A DNA stretch of 11,537 nucleotides. It comes from an uncultured Victivallales bacterium (GTDB lineage: Bacteria; Verrucomicrobiota; Lentisphaeria; Oligosphaerales; JAFGRS01). The DNA is taken from assembly GCA_903834675.1 (NCBI GenBank), contig CAILKC010000586.1, forward strand, positions 1-11,537, given 5' to 3'. Made by a program: the position numbers and the translations under genes. Shown one piece after another: positions 1-6,756 of the stretch (its first letter is position 1; each line of letters begins with the position of its first letter). The notes beneath the pieces are model-generated. The model did no database searches. It worked only from the letters and a program-made list of their open reading frames with translations, and was not told the origin of the DNA.

Positions 1-33
1 CTGCGGTATCTGCGGTTGTTCGAGGTGGTCTGA
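1..33 (+). CDS. C-terminal end of an off-window gene (possible)
   Basis: Frame 1 is open from the first base and ends in TGA at 31-33, giving LRYLRLFEVV. This could be the last ten residues of a gene that starts outside the window. It is too short to identify, and an open stretch of this length can occur by chance. Confidence 0.2.
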   Translation: MRYLRLFEVV

Positions 34-272
34 GAGCCACAGACCGGCCGACGCGGCGCCGGCCGTGACCGTGCGCAAGTACCCGTGCCTGCCCGGCCTG
101 GCTTTCGCCGAGGCACTAACGTTCCCTGACGGCAGTCCGGTCAGCCGCAGCCCTCGGCCCTGCCTCACTGATCGTTGCGTACTCCTTGTCGGAGGCGCCA
201 GTCCAACCGGTTACGGACGAGTTCCTGGCGGCACTCTGGCCTCCGCGGCGGTGGAGTTCCTTACACGTTGTA

Positions 273-291
273 CGAATTCCTGGCGAATTCC
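273..291. repeat. Short direct repeat CGAATTCC x2
   Basis: The octamer CGAATTCC occurs at 273-280 and again at 284-291, so the copies lie 11 bp apart start to start, about one helical turn. Each copy contains the palindrome GAATTC. It abuts the first ATG (292) of the LacI-like fragment. It could be an old operator or chance; the fragment's reading frame is open through it, so it may simply be coding sequence. Confidence 0.3.
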
Positions 292-624
292 ATGCGCCCA
301 TGCATCATGGTGGGAGGTTTTGAGGAGCAATTGGCGGATCATGACTACACATTGCGTTGCCTGCAGTTCTTCCTGTCGTTGCAGGAACCCTTTGCCGAAG
401 CTGGGAAGCGGCTTGCATCCTTGGGCCACAGAAAAGTCATGATGGCGACCCTGTTCAGCGACAGCGAGACCGAAAGAATACGGCATACCCTCGAACAGCA
501 GTTCGTTGCCGCTCGTCTCGCGGCAGACTGCATTGACGCCAATTGGCATCCGTTATCAGCCTGGCAGTTGCTTGGTTGGGAAGTCCGTCGGACCAGCCAG
601 GAAATGAACGCGACTACCAGGTGA
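292..624 (+). pseudogene. Fragment of a LacI/GalR-type regulator sensor domain
   Basis: This reading frame gives about 110 residues from ATG 292 and stays open further upstream. Two signatures of the LacI/GalR periplasmic-binding-like effector domain appear in the right order and spacing: RPCIMVGGFEEQ near the start resembles the conserved 'P-V-V-x-x-G' strand, and AGKRLASLGHRKVMM (about residues 36-50) resembles the 'A-x-x-L-x-x-LGHR-x-I' strand-helix. No N-terminal DNA-binding helix-turn-helix is present, and the second half of the sensor domain (normally well over 100 further residues) is missing, so the piece is truncated at both ends. Such regulators often sit beside carbohydrate genes, which fits the neighbours at 1238-5625. 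The family call is by eye. It could instead be an unrelated small hypothetical protein. Confidence 0.45.
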
Positions 625-870
625 ACGTGGTGAGCAGACAGCAACACTAGAGAAACCGCATCCGTCTGACACGGGTGATCCCGGCCAATGGCGCCCGAGC
701 AAGGAGGGTTTCTACCCTGTCCCGTCTCAGCGTTCCCATGGACAGGTACCTCAGCCTGTACCTGGGGGAGATCCTGGCGGTGCAGGCGGACGAGGACTTC
801 GAGGAGCGGGTTGCGGGTTGACCGGGAGCGTGCGCGCTCGCATCGGCTACTACAGGCAAGGGTGCAGGAT
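625..870 (+). other. Non-coding or decayed stretch
   Basis: No intact gene is visible between the LacI-like fragment and the nitroreductase fragment. One short frame from ATG 738 to TGA 819-821 reads MDRYLSLYLGEILAVQADED and a few more residues. The same frame stays open upstream to at least about 690. It looks protein-like (acidic C-terminus, hydrophobic helix) but I do not recognise it. It may be the tail of another truncated gene. Confidence 0.3.
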
Positions 871-1224
871 ATGAAGGAAGGCCTGACGGTGGACATCGAC
901 GAGGCGATCCGTACACGCCGGAGCATTCGGAAGTACCGGCCCGACGCCATCCCCGAGGTGGTGCTGCGGCGCGTCCTCGATGCTGCCGGCCGCGCGCCTT
1001 GGGGAGACGGGGGCAGCAAGCGCCCGCCGACGAGGTTCATCGTTGTCCGCGACCAGGAGACCCGGGCGAAGCTGGTTCCTCTCTGCCACAACCAGAGGTT
1101 CATCGGCACCGCGCCGGTGGTCATCGTCGCCTGCGTACCGGAGACGGATGCCTACAATCGCGGCGGATGGATGGAGCGTTACTCCAGTCTGGTGGACGCC
1201 ATCGCCCATCAGTCATCCATGTAG
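871..1224 (+). pseudogene. Truncated nitroreductase-family flavoprotein
   Basis: The 117-residue product starts like a nitroreductase. AIRTRRSIRKY (about residues 12-22) is the classic N-terminal FMN-phosphate-binding Arg-rich motif. VVLRRVLDAAGRAP is followed by TRFIVVRDQETR, matching the helix and strand that carry flavin contacts, and MERYSSLVDAIA matches the dimer helix. Family members usually have 165-220 residues. Here the frame ends right after 'VDAIA', losing the C-terminal half with the remaining flavin-binding and active-site segments. The usual Ser/Gln-Pro-Trp segment after 'AP' is replaced by WGDGGSKRPP. The other frames after 1205 do not continue the family, so the end looks like a rearrangement junction rather than a simple frameshift. 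The ATG at 871 is chosen because homology starts about eight residues later; its ribosome-binding site is weak. It is probably inactive. Confidence 0.75.
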
Positions 1225-1225
1225 C

Positions 1226-1230
1226 AGGAG
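1226..1230 (+). promoter_or_regulatory. Ribosome binding site supporting start 1238
   Basis: AGGAG lies seven bases before the ATG at 1238 and two bases after the stop of the truncated nitroreductase. This is the only good Shine-Dalgarno match among the possible pilin starts. It favours the longer product with an unusually long leader over the shorter one from ATG 1391. Confidence 0.5.
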
Positions 1231-1237
1231 CTATCCC

Positions 1238-2137
1238 ATGGCGAAGAGTCTTCCCCGGAACGCGGCACCCCTTTCCTCCCTGACCGCGGTGGGGTTGGGG
1301 TTTGCACTCATGGGCCGCGATACGGGTGCGTCGCCACTGCAGGCGTTACTGCACGGCACCCCGCGGGAATGCTCCGCAACCGGACGCCACATGGGCACTC
1401 AGGGTGAGATCACGTGCCGAAGCCAACCCTGGCATCCGAGAGTGGTGACGCGTTGTTTCGTGCTGGCCGAACTGCTCGTCGTGTTGCTCGTGCTGGCGGT
1501 GTTCGCCAGCGTGGTCGGCCTGTCCACGGACGCGGCCCGCGAGAAAGCGCGGCAGGCCGTGTGCGTCGATCATCTCAGGCATCTCACTTCGGCTTGGCGC
1601 CTCTACGCCGAGGACCACGATGGCGCGGTGCCGCCGGTCTCGGAGAAGGTGCATAACACGGGCAAGAGTTGGGAGGACGTTGCGGCCTGGCCCACGCTCA
1701 TGCAGGCCTACATCGACGACCCGGCGCTCGAGGGCGTGAAGCCGCGCAGCCCGGCCATCGCGCTGACGGCCGGCGGGGTCCTCTCGTGCCCGGGGCTGCG
1801 CGCCGGGGTCGGCTCGCACACCCCGCACTATGGAATGAACCACGTGGCCGTCCAACGCGAACCGGGCGGCTGGGAACGTCTGCCGGACATGCCGCAGCCT
1901 GCCCGGACGCTCATTTTCGCCGACAGCCGAGGCTGGTATGTGATCGGCCCGACGTGGGGCCTGCAGAACATCGTGTTCCGGCATTCGGGCGGCGCCAACG
2001 GCGGCTTTGCCGATGGCCACGTCGACTGGCTGCCAGAGCGGGAGCTTGCGGAGTCCGCAAAGGACTGGCATGGCAAGGCGCCATGGCAACCCAAGAGCGG
2101 CGTGGCCGCCACCGATATCAGGGGGAAGCAACCATGA
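1238..2137 (+). CDS. Type II secretion/type IV pilin-like protein with H-X9-DG domain
   Basis: A prepilin-type membrane protein, probably a pseudopilin. FVLAELLVVLLVLAVFASVV (from residue 74 in this reading) is the type IV N-methylation helix, with Phe at +1 and the essential Glu at +5. REKARQAVCVDHLRHLTSAWRLYAED is the following amphipathic helix typical of Planctomycetes, Lentisphaerae and Armatimonadetes pilins. Near the C-terminus, His249 followed by nine residues and Asp259-Gly260 (HSGGANGGFADG) is the H-X9-DG motif of the prepilin-processing-associated domain. Oddly, the residue before the cleavage site is Cys, not the usual Gly. Start 1238 has a good ribosome-binding site but gives a 73-residue leader. 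ATG 1391 gives a more normal 22-residue leader but has no clear site. The last codons overlap the next gene by ATGA, so the two are probably translationally coupled. The product should sit in the inner membrane or a pseudopilus. Confidence 0.85.
   Translation: MAKSLPRNAAPLSSLTAVGLGFALMGRDTGASPLQALLHGTPRECSATGRHMGTQGEITCRSQPWHPRVVTRCFVLAELLVVLLVLAVFASVVGLSTDAAREKARQAVCVDHLRHLTSAWRLYAEDHDGAVPPVSEKVHNTGKSWEDVAAWPTLMQAYIDDPALEGVKPRSPAIALTAGGVLSCPGLRAGVGSHTPHYGMNHVAVQREPGGWERLPDMPQPARTLIFADSRGWYVIGPTWGLQNIVFRHSGGANGGFADGHVDWLPERELAESAKDWHGKAPWQPKSGVAATDIRGKQP
2121..2127 (+). promoter_or_regulatory. Ribosome binding site for the 1163-residue secreted protein
   Basis: GGGGGAA lies six bases before ATG 2134, inside the last codons of the pilin gene. 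It fixes the start of the downstream gene at 2134, although the same frame is open back to 1669. The ATGA overlap at 2134-2137 then joins the two genes. Confidence 0.6.
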
Positions 2138-5100
2138 TCACCTCACTTCGATGGGCCAGGATGATGGCTCGCGGCGCGCTTCTCGCCGGAGCCCTGCTCT
2201 CCGCCGAGGCACTCCAAGCCGCCCCGGTGGTGCTTGAGACCGGGGACCGGTTCTTCCCCACACCCGCCGCACGCTGGGAGTTCGCGGCAACCCCCTTCGC
2301 CCTGCGCCAGGTCACCGAAGTTGGCAGCGGCCACGCCTTCCTCGCCCGACCGGCGAGCGTACGCTTCCGCGACGGCAAGACGGCCGAAGTCCTGACGCCG
2401 TCAAGAGAGTCCATCCAGAGCCAGGACGGCGTGCTGACCGTGAGGCAGGAGTTCGCGACGCCGCCGCTGCGGGCGGAGCAACGGCTCTCCGTGAGAGATG
2501 ACACCCTGGTGTGGGAGGTCATCCTGACCCACGACTCGCCCCAGGAGTTGTGGATCGAACCCACGCTGCGGCTGCCCGTCGCCGCCAGCCCAACGGCCCG
2601 GTACTGGGACGGACGGGAGGATCGCGCCGCCGCGGCGGCACCGTTCGTGCGGGACGAGTTCTCCAACACCTTCCCCGTCAGCCTGCTGGCCGATGGCGGG
2701 AGCGGGTTGGCGGTCGGGGTGCCGCCCACGGTCGAGACGTCGTTCCTGCAGAACGGCATTGACCAGGACGGCCACGTCTTCTACGGCACGCGGCTGGTGG
2801 TCGCCCCGGGCCGGCCCGCCGGCATCACCTTCCTGCTCTACCTGGTCAAACCGTCCTTCGGCGCCCGTGATGCTGTCCACGGCTACTGCCGGCGCTTCCC
2901 CGCCAGCTTCGAGCCGACGCCGGGTGTGGACCCGCGGCTGGTCGACGGCCGGCGTACCGACACGCTGCAGATCTGCCACTACGGGGGCGGGATCAAGGAT
3001 GCGCGCACGGCCGTGCTCGCCTCACAGTACTACGGCGGCTACGAGTGGGGCTACACGCCGTTCAAGCGCGAAGGCGACTACGTCGGGCGCAAGGAGTACT
3101 GGGACATGGACCTGACCGAGGGTGAGCGCAAGCGCCTGGACGAGGCAACCGCGAATGGCACCTGGGACCGGTCGGACTGGGAGCGTTTCCACCAGACGCG
3201 CGCCGCGCGGTTCCGCGACGCCGACCGGCGCGGGAACACCGTCCTGGCGTTCTACCTCGTCAACCACGTCGACAAGGCGCTCGCGGAACGGCTGGGCATG
3301 GCCGACTACGCCTTTCCCCGCACCACCACAGCGGGGTTGATCGAGAAGAACTGGGTGCTGCCTTACGGCACCGTCTACTACTTCTACCCGTGGGCCACCC
3401 CGTACGAGACGATCCTGCGGCGCGACCTGCCGGAGGTCGTGCAGGAGCTGAACCTCTACGCCTTCGCCCACGATCTCTACGGCGAGCCGACCGACTACAC
3501 CCGCTACCGCAAGAAGCTCGACTACCCTCTGCCCGGCTGGAGCTACGACGAGGAAGGCCCGTTCATCTCCCAAGGCCTCGGCTACCGGCATCAGGCGGAC
3601 TTCATTCACACCCTGAAGAAGGGCGACCGCACCGTGGGGCTGATTGTCAACGGCATGACCGGCGCGCACCCGCTCTGCTTCTTCGCTGCCGACGCGTTCA
3701 TCTCCGAGTCGCGCATGACCGTGGCCTTGACCCCGGAAGACCGCGACCGCTACATCCATTGCCGCCTCTTCGCCGGGCACAAACCGGTCTACCAGCATGG
3801 CTACGCCAGCGGCATCCTGCTGGGCGATACGGTGCCGTGGGAGACACTCACGCCTGAGCAGTGCCGCGCCGTTTACGATGATTTCGTGCGCGACTACCTG
3901 ATCTACCTCTACCAGGCCGGCCTTACCCCGAGCCGGCACCTGAGCGAGGTGCATGAGGTCATCAGCAAGGAACTGCCGGTGCTGCTCGAGGTCATGAGCC
4001 GGGGCTTTGAGCCGGCGCCCGGCTGCCTCGGGGCCCCAGAGTTGGAGCGGGTCCGCTACGGCGCTGGGCTGGGTGCTGCGGTCGTGCTCTCCAACCGGAC
4101 GAGCCGTGCCATGCCGACGGCGGAACGCTTGCTCAGCCGCTACCTCGCCGAAACCGGCAGTGTGGTGCCGGCCGAGGGCCGCGGCGGCGAACTGGCGTTC
4201 CGGGTTGACGGGACAGCGACGGTCTTCCCCCTCACCGTGGTGCCCATGGAGAACCGGATCGTCACGTTCCCCGTGGCCATCCGCAGCGCCAAACCGCTCC
4301 AGGGCAACGGCCGCTGTGTGGCGGAAGTCGAGCCTCTGCGCCGCGTCTACCGCATCACGCTGGACCTGGCGGCGCCGACGGAGGCCCGCATCGCCGTGGC
4401 GCCCGACCCTGGCTTCACCGTCGCTCAGGTGACCTGCGGCGGGACGACGTTGGCCGAGGGCGACACGGCGCGGCTCGCGGCGGGCACCAACACTCTGGTG
4501 GTCGAGACCGTGTCCGCCCTCTTCCATGCCCCGGTCAGCGCCTTGACTGGGTTTCCGTTCGGCGACGCCACGGTGGTGTTGCCGGAGAAGCCGGACGAAC
4601 GCGAGCAGGCCGCGGCCCAGATGCTGCAGGACTTCGTCGAGGTCCGACTGAAGAAAAACCTGCGCGTCGGTATGCCGATCTCAGCGGCCAAGCCGGTGAT
4701 CCGCATCGTCCGCCCGCCCCAGGGCCAGCGCCGCGGTGTCACCGTCGAGGGAAATTCGCTGACCGCTCTGGGGACCGATCCGTTCGACACCCAGCAGATC
4801 ACCTGGGACCTGCTGCGCTTCCTGGACCGGTACGACCCGCGGTTCGTCCCCACCGGCGCCGTCCTCTACGCCGGCGGCGACGCCTCGACCACGAAGATGC
4901 TGGAGAAGGCGGAGCTCATGAAGCAGTGGGTGCGCGAGGTCAAGACGGAAAAGCGCCTCGCCTGGAACGGATTCCCGAAGCCGGAGCGTCCGGCCCAGAC
5001 GGCCGTGGTCCGGCCGGAGGATCTGCGCGTCATCGCGGTGCCGCGGCTCGACGGGGTACCGGTCATGGACGGCAAGCTCGATGATGAGGTCTGGCGGAGC

Positions 5101-5625
5101 GCCGCCGTCGCGGACGGGTTCACCGTGCTCGGCAAGGCAGACACCCGGCCGACCCAACCCACCGAGGCCCGCGTATTCCGCACCCGGAACACACTTTTCG
5201 TCGGGTTCACCTGTCACGAGGCGAATATGGACAAGGTGCTCGCCCAGATGAAGGAGCGCGATTCACCGGTTTGGAACGACGACGTGTTCGAGTTGCGCTT
5301 GGCGCCCGGCGTAGCGCCGACCGCTGCCAAGTACCCGTACTACATCTTCCTCGTCAACTCGATCGGCACCCGGACAGACCTGCAGAAAGGCGGCACCGAG
5401 ATGGCGTGGAACGCCGACTGGGCCGGCGCTGTCCATCGTGACGCCACGTTCTGGTCAGGTGAGCTGCGGATTCCTCTAGCCGCGCTGGCGGGCTCGGTGG
5501 CCAACGTCTGGCGGGCAAACTTCTCGCGCTTTGAGAAGCCAAACGCCGAGTACAGTACCTGGTCGCCGATCCCCGAGCATCTCGCCGACCAGCCGCCCCG
5601 GTTTGGGATCATGAACCTGCCGTAA
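2134..5625 (+). CDS. Large secreted putative glycoside hydrolase-like protein with C-terminal CBM9/DOMON-like domain
   Basis: The 1163-residue product begins with a signal peptide (basic MITSLRWARMMAR, hydrophobic ALLAGALLSAEAL, cleavage near residue 30). Residues about 30-270 look like a beta-sandwich. Residues about 276-760 form a Trp/Tyr/Asp-rich segment that could be a glycoside-hydrolase-type barrel, with acidic and polar patches at YDEEG (Asp472-Glu474), NGMTG (506-510) and ISESR (Glu525). Residues about 808-930 (ATVVLPEKPDEREQAAAQML...) resemble the small alpha/beta domain found before GH20 and GH67-type catalytic domains. From about residue 960 a CBM9/DOMON-like domain follows (VPRLDGVPVMDGKLDDEVW, then NDDVFELRL and FSRFE), reaching the C-terminus. 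I cannot assign a GH family or a confirmed catalytic pair. The substrate is probably an extracellular polysaccharide. Translation is likely coupled to the pilin gene just upstream, which suggests joint expression. Existence of the gene is near certain; the catalytic role is inference. Confidence 0.85.
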   Translation: MITSLRWARMMARGALLAGALLSAEALQAAPVVLETGDRFFPTPAARWEFAATPFALRQVTEVGSGHAFLARPASVRFRDGKTAEVLTPSRESIQSQDGVLTVRQEFATPPLRAEQRLSVRDDTLVWEVILTHDSPQELWIEPTLRLPVAASPTARYWDGREDRAAAAAPFVRDEFSNTFPVSLLADGGSGLAVGVPPTVETSFLQNGIDQDGHVFYGTRLVVAPGRPAGITFLLYLVKPSFGARDAVHGYCRRFPASFEPTPGVDPRLVDGRRTDTLQICHYGGGIKDARTAVLASQYYGGYEWGYTPFKREGDYVGRKEYWDMDLTEGERKRLDEATANGTWDRSDWERFHQTRAARFRDADRRGNTVLAFYLVNHVDKALAERLGMADYAFPRTTTAGLIEKNWVLPYGTVYYFYPWATPYETILRRDLPEVVQELNLYAFAHDLYGEPTDYTRYRKKLDYPLPGWSYDEEGPFISQGLGYRHQADFIHTLKKGDRTVGLIVNGMTGAHPLCFFAADAFISESRMTVALTPEDRDRYIHCRLFAGHKPVYQHGYASGILLGDTVPWETLTPEQCRAVYDDFVRDYLIYLYQAGLTPSRHLSEVHEVISKELPVLLEVMSRGFEPAPGCLGAPELERVRYGAGLGAAVVLSNRTSRAMPTAERLLSRYLAETGSVVPAEGRGGELAFRVDGTATVFPLTVVPMENRIVTFPVAIRSAKPLQGNGRCVAEVEPLRRVYRITLDLAAPTEARIAVAPDPGFTVAQVTCGGTTLAEGDTARLAAGTNTLVVETVSALFHAPVSALTGFPFGDATVVLPEKPDEREQAAAQMLQDFVEVRLKKNLRVGMPISAAKPVIRIVRPPQGQRRGVTVEGNSLTALGTDPFDTQQITWDLLRFLDRYDPRFVPTGAVLYAGGDASTTKMLEKAELMKQWVREVKTEKRLAWNGFPKPERPAQTAVVRPEDLRVIAVPRLDGVPVMDGKLDDEVWRSAAVADGFTVLGKADTRPTQPTEARVFRTRNTLFVGFTCHEANMDKVLAQMKERDSPVWNDDVFELRLAPGVAPTAAKYPYYIFLVNSIGTRTDLQKGGTEMAWNADWAGAVHRDATFWSGELRIPLAALAGSVANVWRANFSRFEKPNAEYSTWSPIPEHLADQPPRFGIMNLP

Positions 5626-5691
5626 GCGTCCAGACACCCGCGGGGTCTCCGGAAGCAGGGGTCCCCCAAGTCTCCTGGTGAGGATGGAGCC

Positions 5692-6336
5692 ATGGTAAAA
5701 CGCGCACAGAGATGTGTTTGCCGGATCCCGACGCTGTGGGCGCGGCGCTCCCGGGGTGCCCTCGCGTGGCTGGCCGGGACAGCCGGCCTCTGGCTCCTGC
5801 TGCTGGCGGGGAAGGACGCACTCATCGAGCGGTTTGTCTGTTCTCAGGTGTTCGGGGCGGAGCTGCCGGTAGTGGCCGGGAGCGAAGCAACGCTGGCAGA
5901 CCTGTCCGCGATCCCCGGAGTTACCCCGCAGTACGTGGCGGCGGTCAACCAGTTCCTGCAGGCGCAGCGCAGTGACAACCCGGCCCGTGACTACACCGTC
6001 TGTATCGCGGCTTTCCAGCAGATCGCCGCGGCCACCGATAACCCCGAGTTGCAGATCCGCAGCCACTACTTCCTGGCGTTCGCGCTGCTCCTCCAGCGCG
6101 ACGTCGCCCAAGCGTACCAACACGCGAAAACGGTGCTGACCCTGGCCCGCGGCCTGTACCGCAACGATACGCGCGTCGGGTGGGCGACCCGGCTGGCGGA
6201 CTTGGCCGATAGGGGTGATCTGACCCTGTCCGATATGCGTATCGCCATCACGGCCCAGTCCGGCGCCGAGTGCTCGCGGCTCGTCGGCGACCTCGGCCAG
6301 GTCGTGCCGGGGCGGGAGAGGACCAGAAAACCATGA
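5692..6336 (+). CDS. Membrane-anchored helical (TPR-like) hypothetical protein
   Basis: The 214-residue product has a basic N-terminus followed by one hydrophobic segment (ALAWLAGTAGLWLLLLAG, about residues 23-40), so it is either a single-pass inner-membrane protein or carries an uncleaved signal. The rest is alanine-rich and helical. Residues about 83-155 (VAAVNQFL..., CIAAFQQIAAATDNPELQIRSHYFLAFALLLQRDVAQAYQHA) have the small/large residue spacing of one or two tetratricopeptide-like helical hairpins, a scaffold for protein contacts. ATG 5692 has GGAG four bases upstream, and the gap from the previous stop is 66 bp with no clear terminator, so it is likely cotranscribed with the secreted protein. 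The stop overlaps an ATG (ATGA at 6333-6336) that opens only a 17-codon frame. The C-terminus may therefore be a recombination junction. No specific function is recognised. Confidence 0.7.
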   Translation: MVKRAQRCVCRIPTLWARRSRGALAWLAGTAGLWLLLLAGKDALIERFVCSQVFGAELPVVAGSEATLADLSAIPGVTPQYVAAVNQFLQAQRSDNPARDYTVCIAAFQQIAAATDNPELQIRSHYFLAFALLLQRDVAQAYQHAKTVLTLARGLYRNDTRVGWATRLADLADRGDLTLSDMRIAITAQSGAECSRLVGDLGQVVPGRERTRKP

Positions 6337-6370
6337 AGCGAAGAGTCGCGATCACCAGCCAGCCAAGTAC

Positions 6371-6613
6371 ATGCTCGCCATGAAGTGCATCTCGGCACGC
6401 TTCGACAGCCACGATCTGGAGGACACCAAGTTCCTGATCGACTACCTGCAGCTACGCACGCCGAACGACGTGTTCGACCTCATCCAGGCCTACTACCCGC
6501 AACGCCTTATTCCTCCGCAGACGCAGTTCCTGATTGAGGAACTCCTCCCCCGGCATACGGACGCGACCAAGGGGCGAACGGGCGCTGCCTCGGACCCAAC
6601 GGAACAGGCATGA
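6371..6613 (+). pseudogene. C-terminal fragment of a DUF6036/AbiEii-like nucleotidyltransferase
   Basis: The frame reads KYMLAMKCISARFDSHDLED, then TKFLIDYLQL, then FDLIQAYYPQRLIPPQTQFL and IEELLPR. This is the conserved C-terminal pattern of small nucleotidyltransferases of the DUF6036/AbiEii type: 'LLAMK-x-x-ARR-x-x-D-x-x-D-x-x-x-L', then 'YYP-x-x-x-x-P-x-x-x-x-x-L-E-E-L'. Those proteins often act as the nucleotidyltransferase side of toxin-antitoxin or abortive-infection modules. Family-like sequence begins about seven codons before the first ATG (DHQPAKY, from 6350). The N-terminal catalytic part with the G-S-x(n)-D-x-D motif is absent, because the upstream DNA is the end of the TPR-like gene. 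It is a remnant without an active site. The stop overlaps the next ATG (ATGA, 6610-6613), as in an intact operon, so this gene once had a coupled downstream partner. Confidence 0.7.
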
Positions 6614-6756
6614 AGCAGGCGTACTACACTCCGGAAGTTGGCGCAATGGGCGAGTCCATCGGTAGGCTGCGACTGGAGGATGTGCAGAATCCCCACGTCA
6701 GAAGGAGGCTCCGTATCCGATCCTTTGTCCCAGGATCTCGCGCACACGTCGTCTGA
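6610..6756 (+). CDS. Short ORF after the nucleotidyltransferase remnant, probably truncated
   Basis: A 48-codon frame begins at the ATGA overlap with the nucleotidyltransferase remnant and reads MKQAYYTPEVGAMGESIGRL and on to VQNPHVRRRL. From about 6698 it runs antisense through the end of the minus-strand gene, so only the first 30 or so residues can be original. The internal MGESIGRLRLEDVQNPHVRR loosely resembles the N-terminus of small clan AA aspartic-protease-like proteins ('MG-E-x-x-x-x-x-x-L-x-N'). The Asp-Thr-Gly active site is not present, so that idea is weak. The only firm evidence that it was a gene is the coupled start. Confidence 0.3.
   Translation: MKQAYYTPEVGAMGESIGRLRLEDVQNPHVRRRLRIRSFVPGSRAHVV

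Noticed and set aside
345..1124. A 259-residue minus-strand frame across the LacI-like and nitroreductase fragments
   Set aside because: It is Arg/Ser-rich without recognisable motifs and lies opposite frames with family signatures.
1669..2133. The long frame that could extend the secreted protein's N-terminus by 155 residues
   Set aside because: It overlaps the pilin gene in another frame, is Arg/Gly/Ala-rich like a shadow translation, and a good ribosome-binding site plus signal peptide mark the start at 2134.
3022..4527. A 501-residue open frame on the minus strand opposite the secreted protein
   Set aside because: It is a shadow: low-complexity, rich in Val, Arg, Gly and His, with no domain motif, while the plus-strand frame has clear domains.
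5628..5650. Possible terminator between the secreted protein and the TPR-like gene
   Set aside because: The only pairing is a short stem with internal mismatches and no T run.
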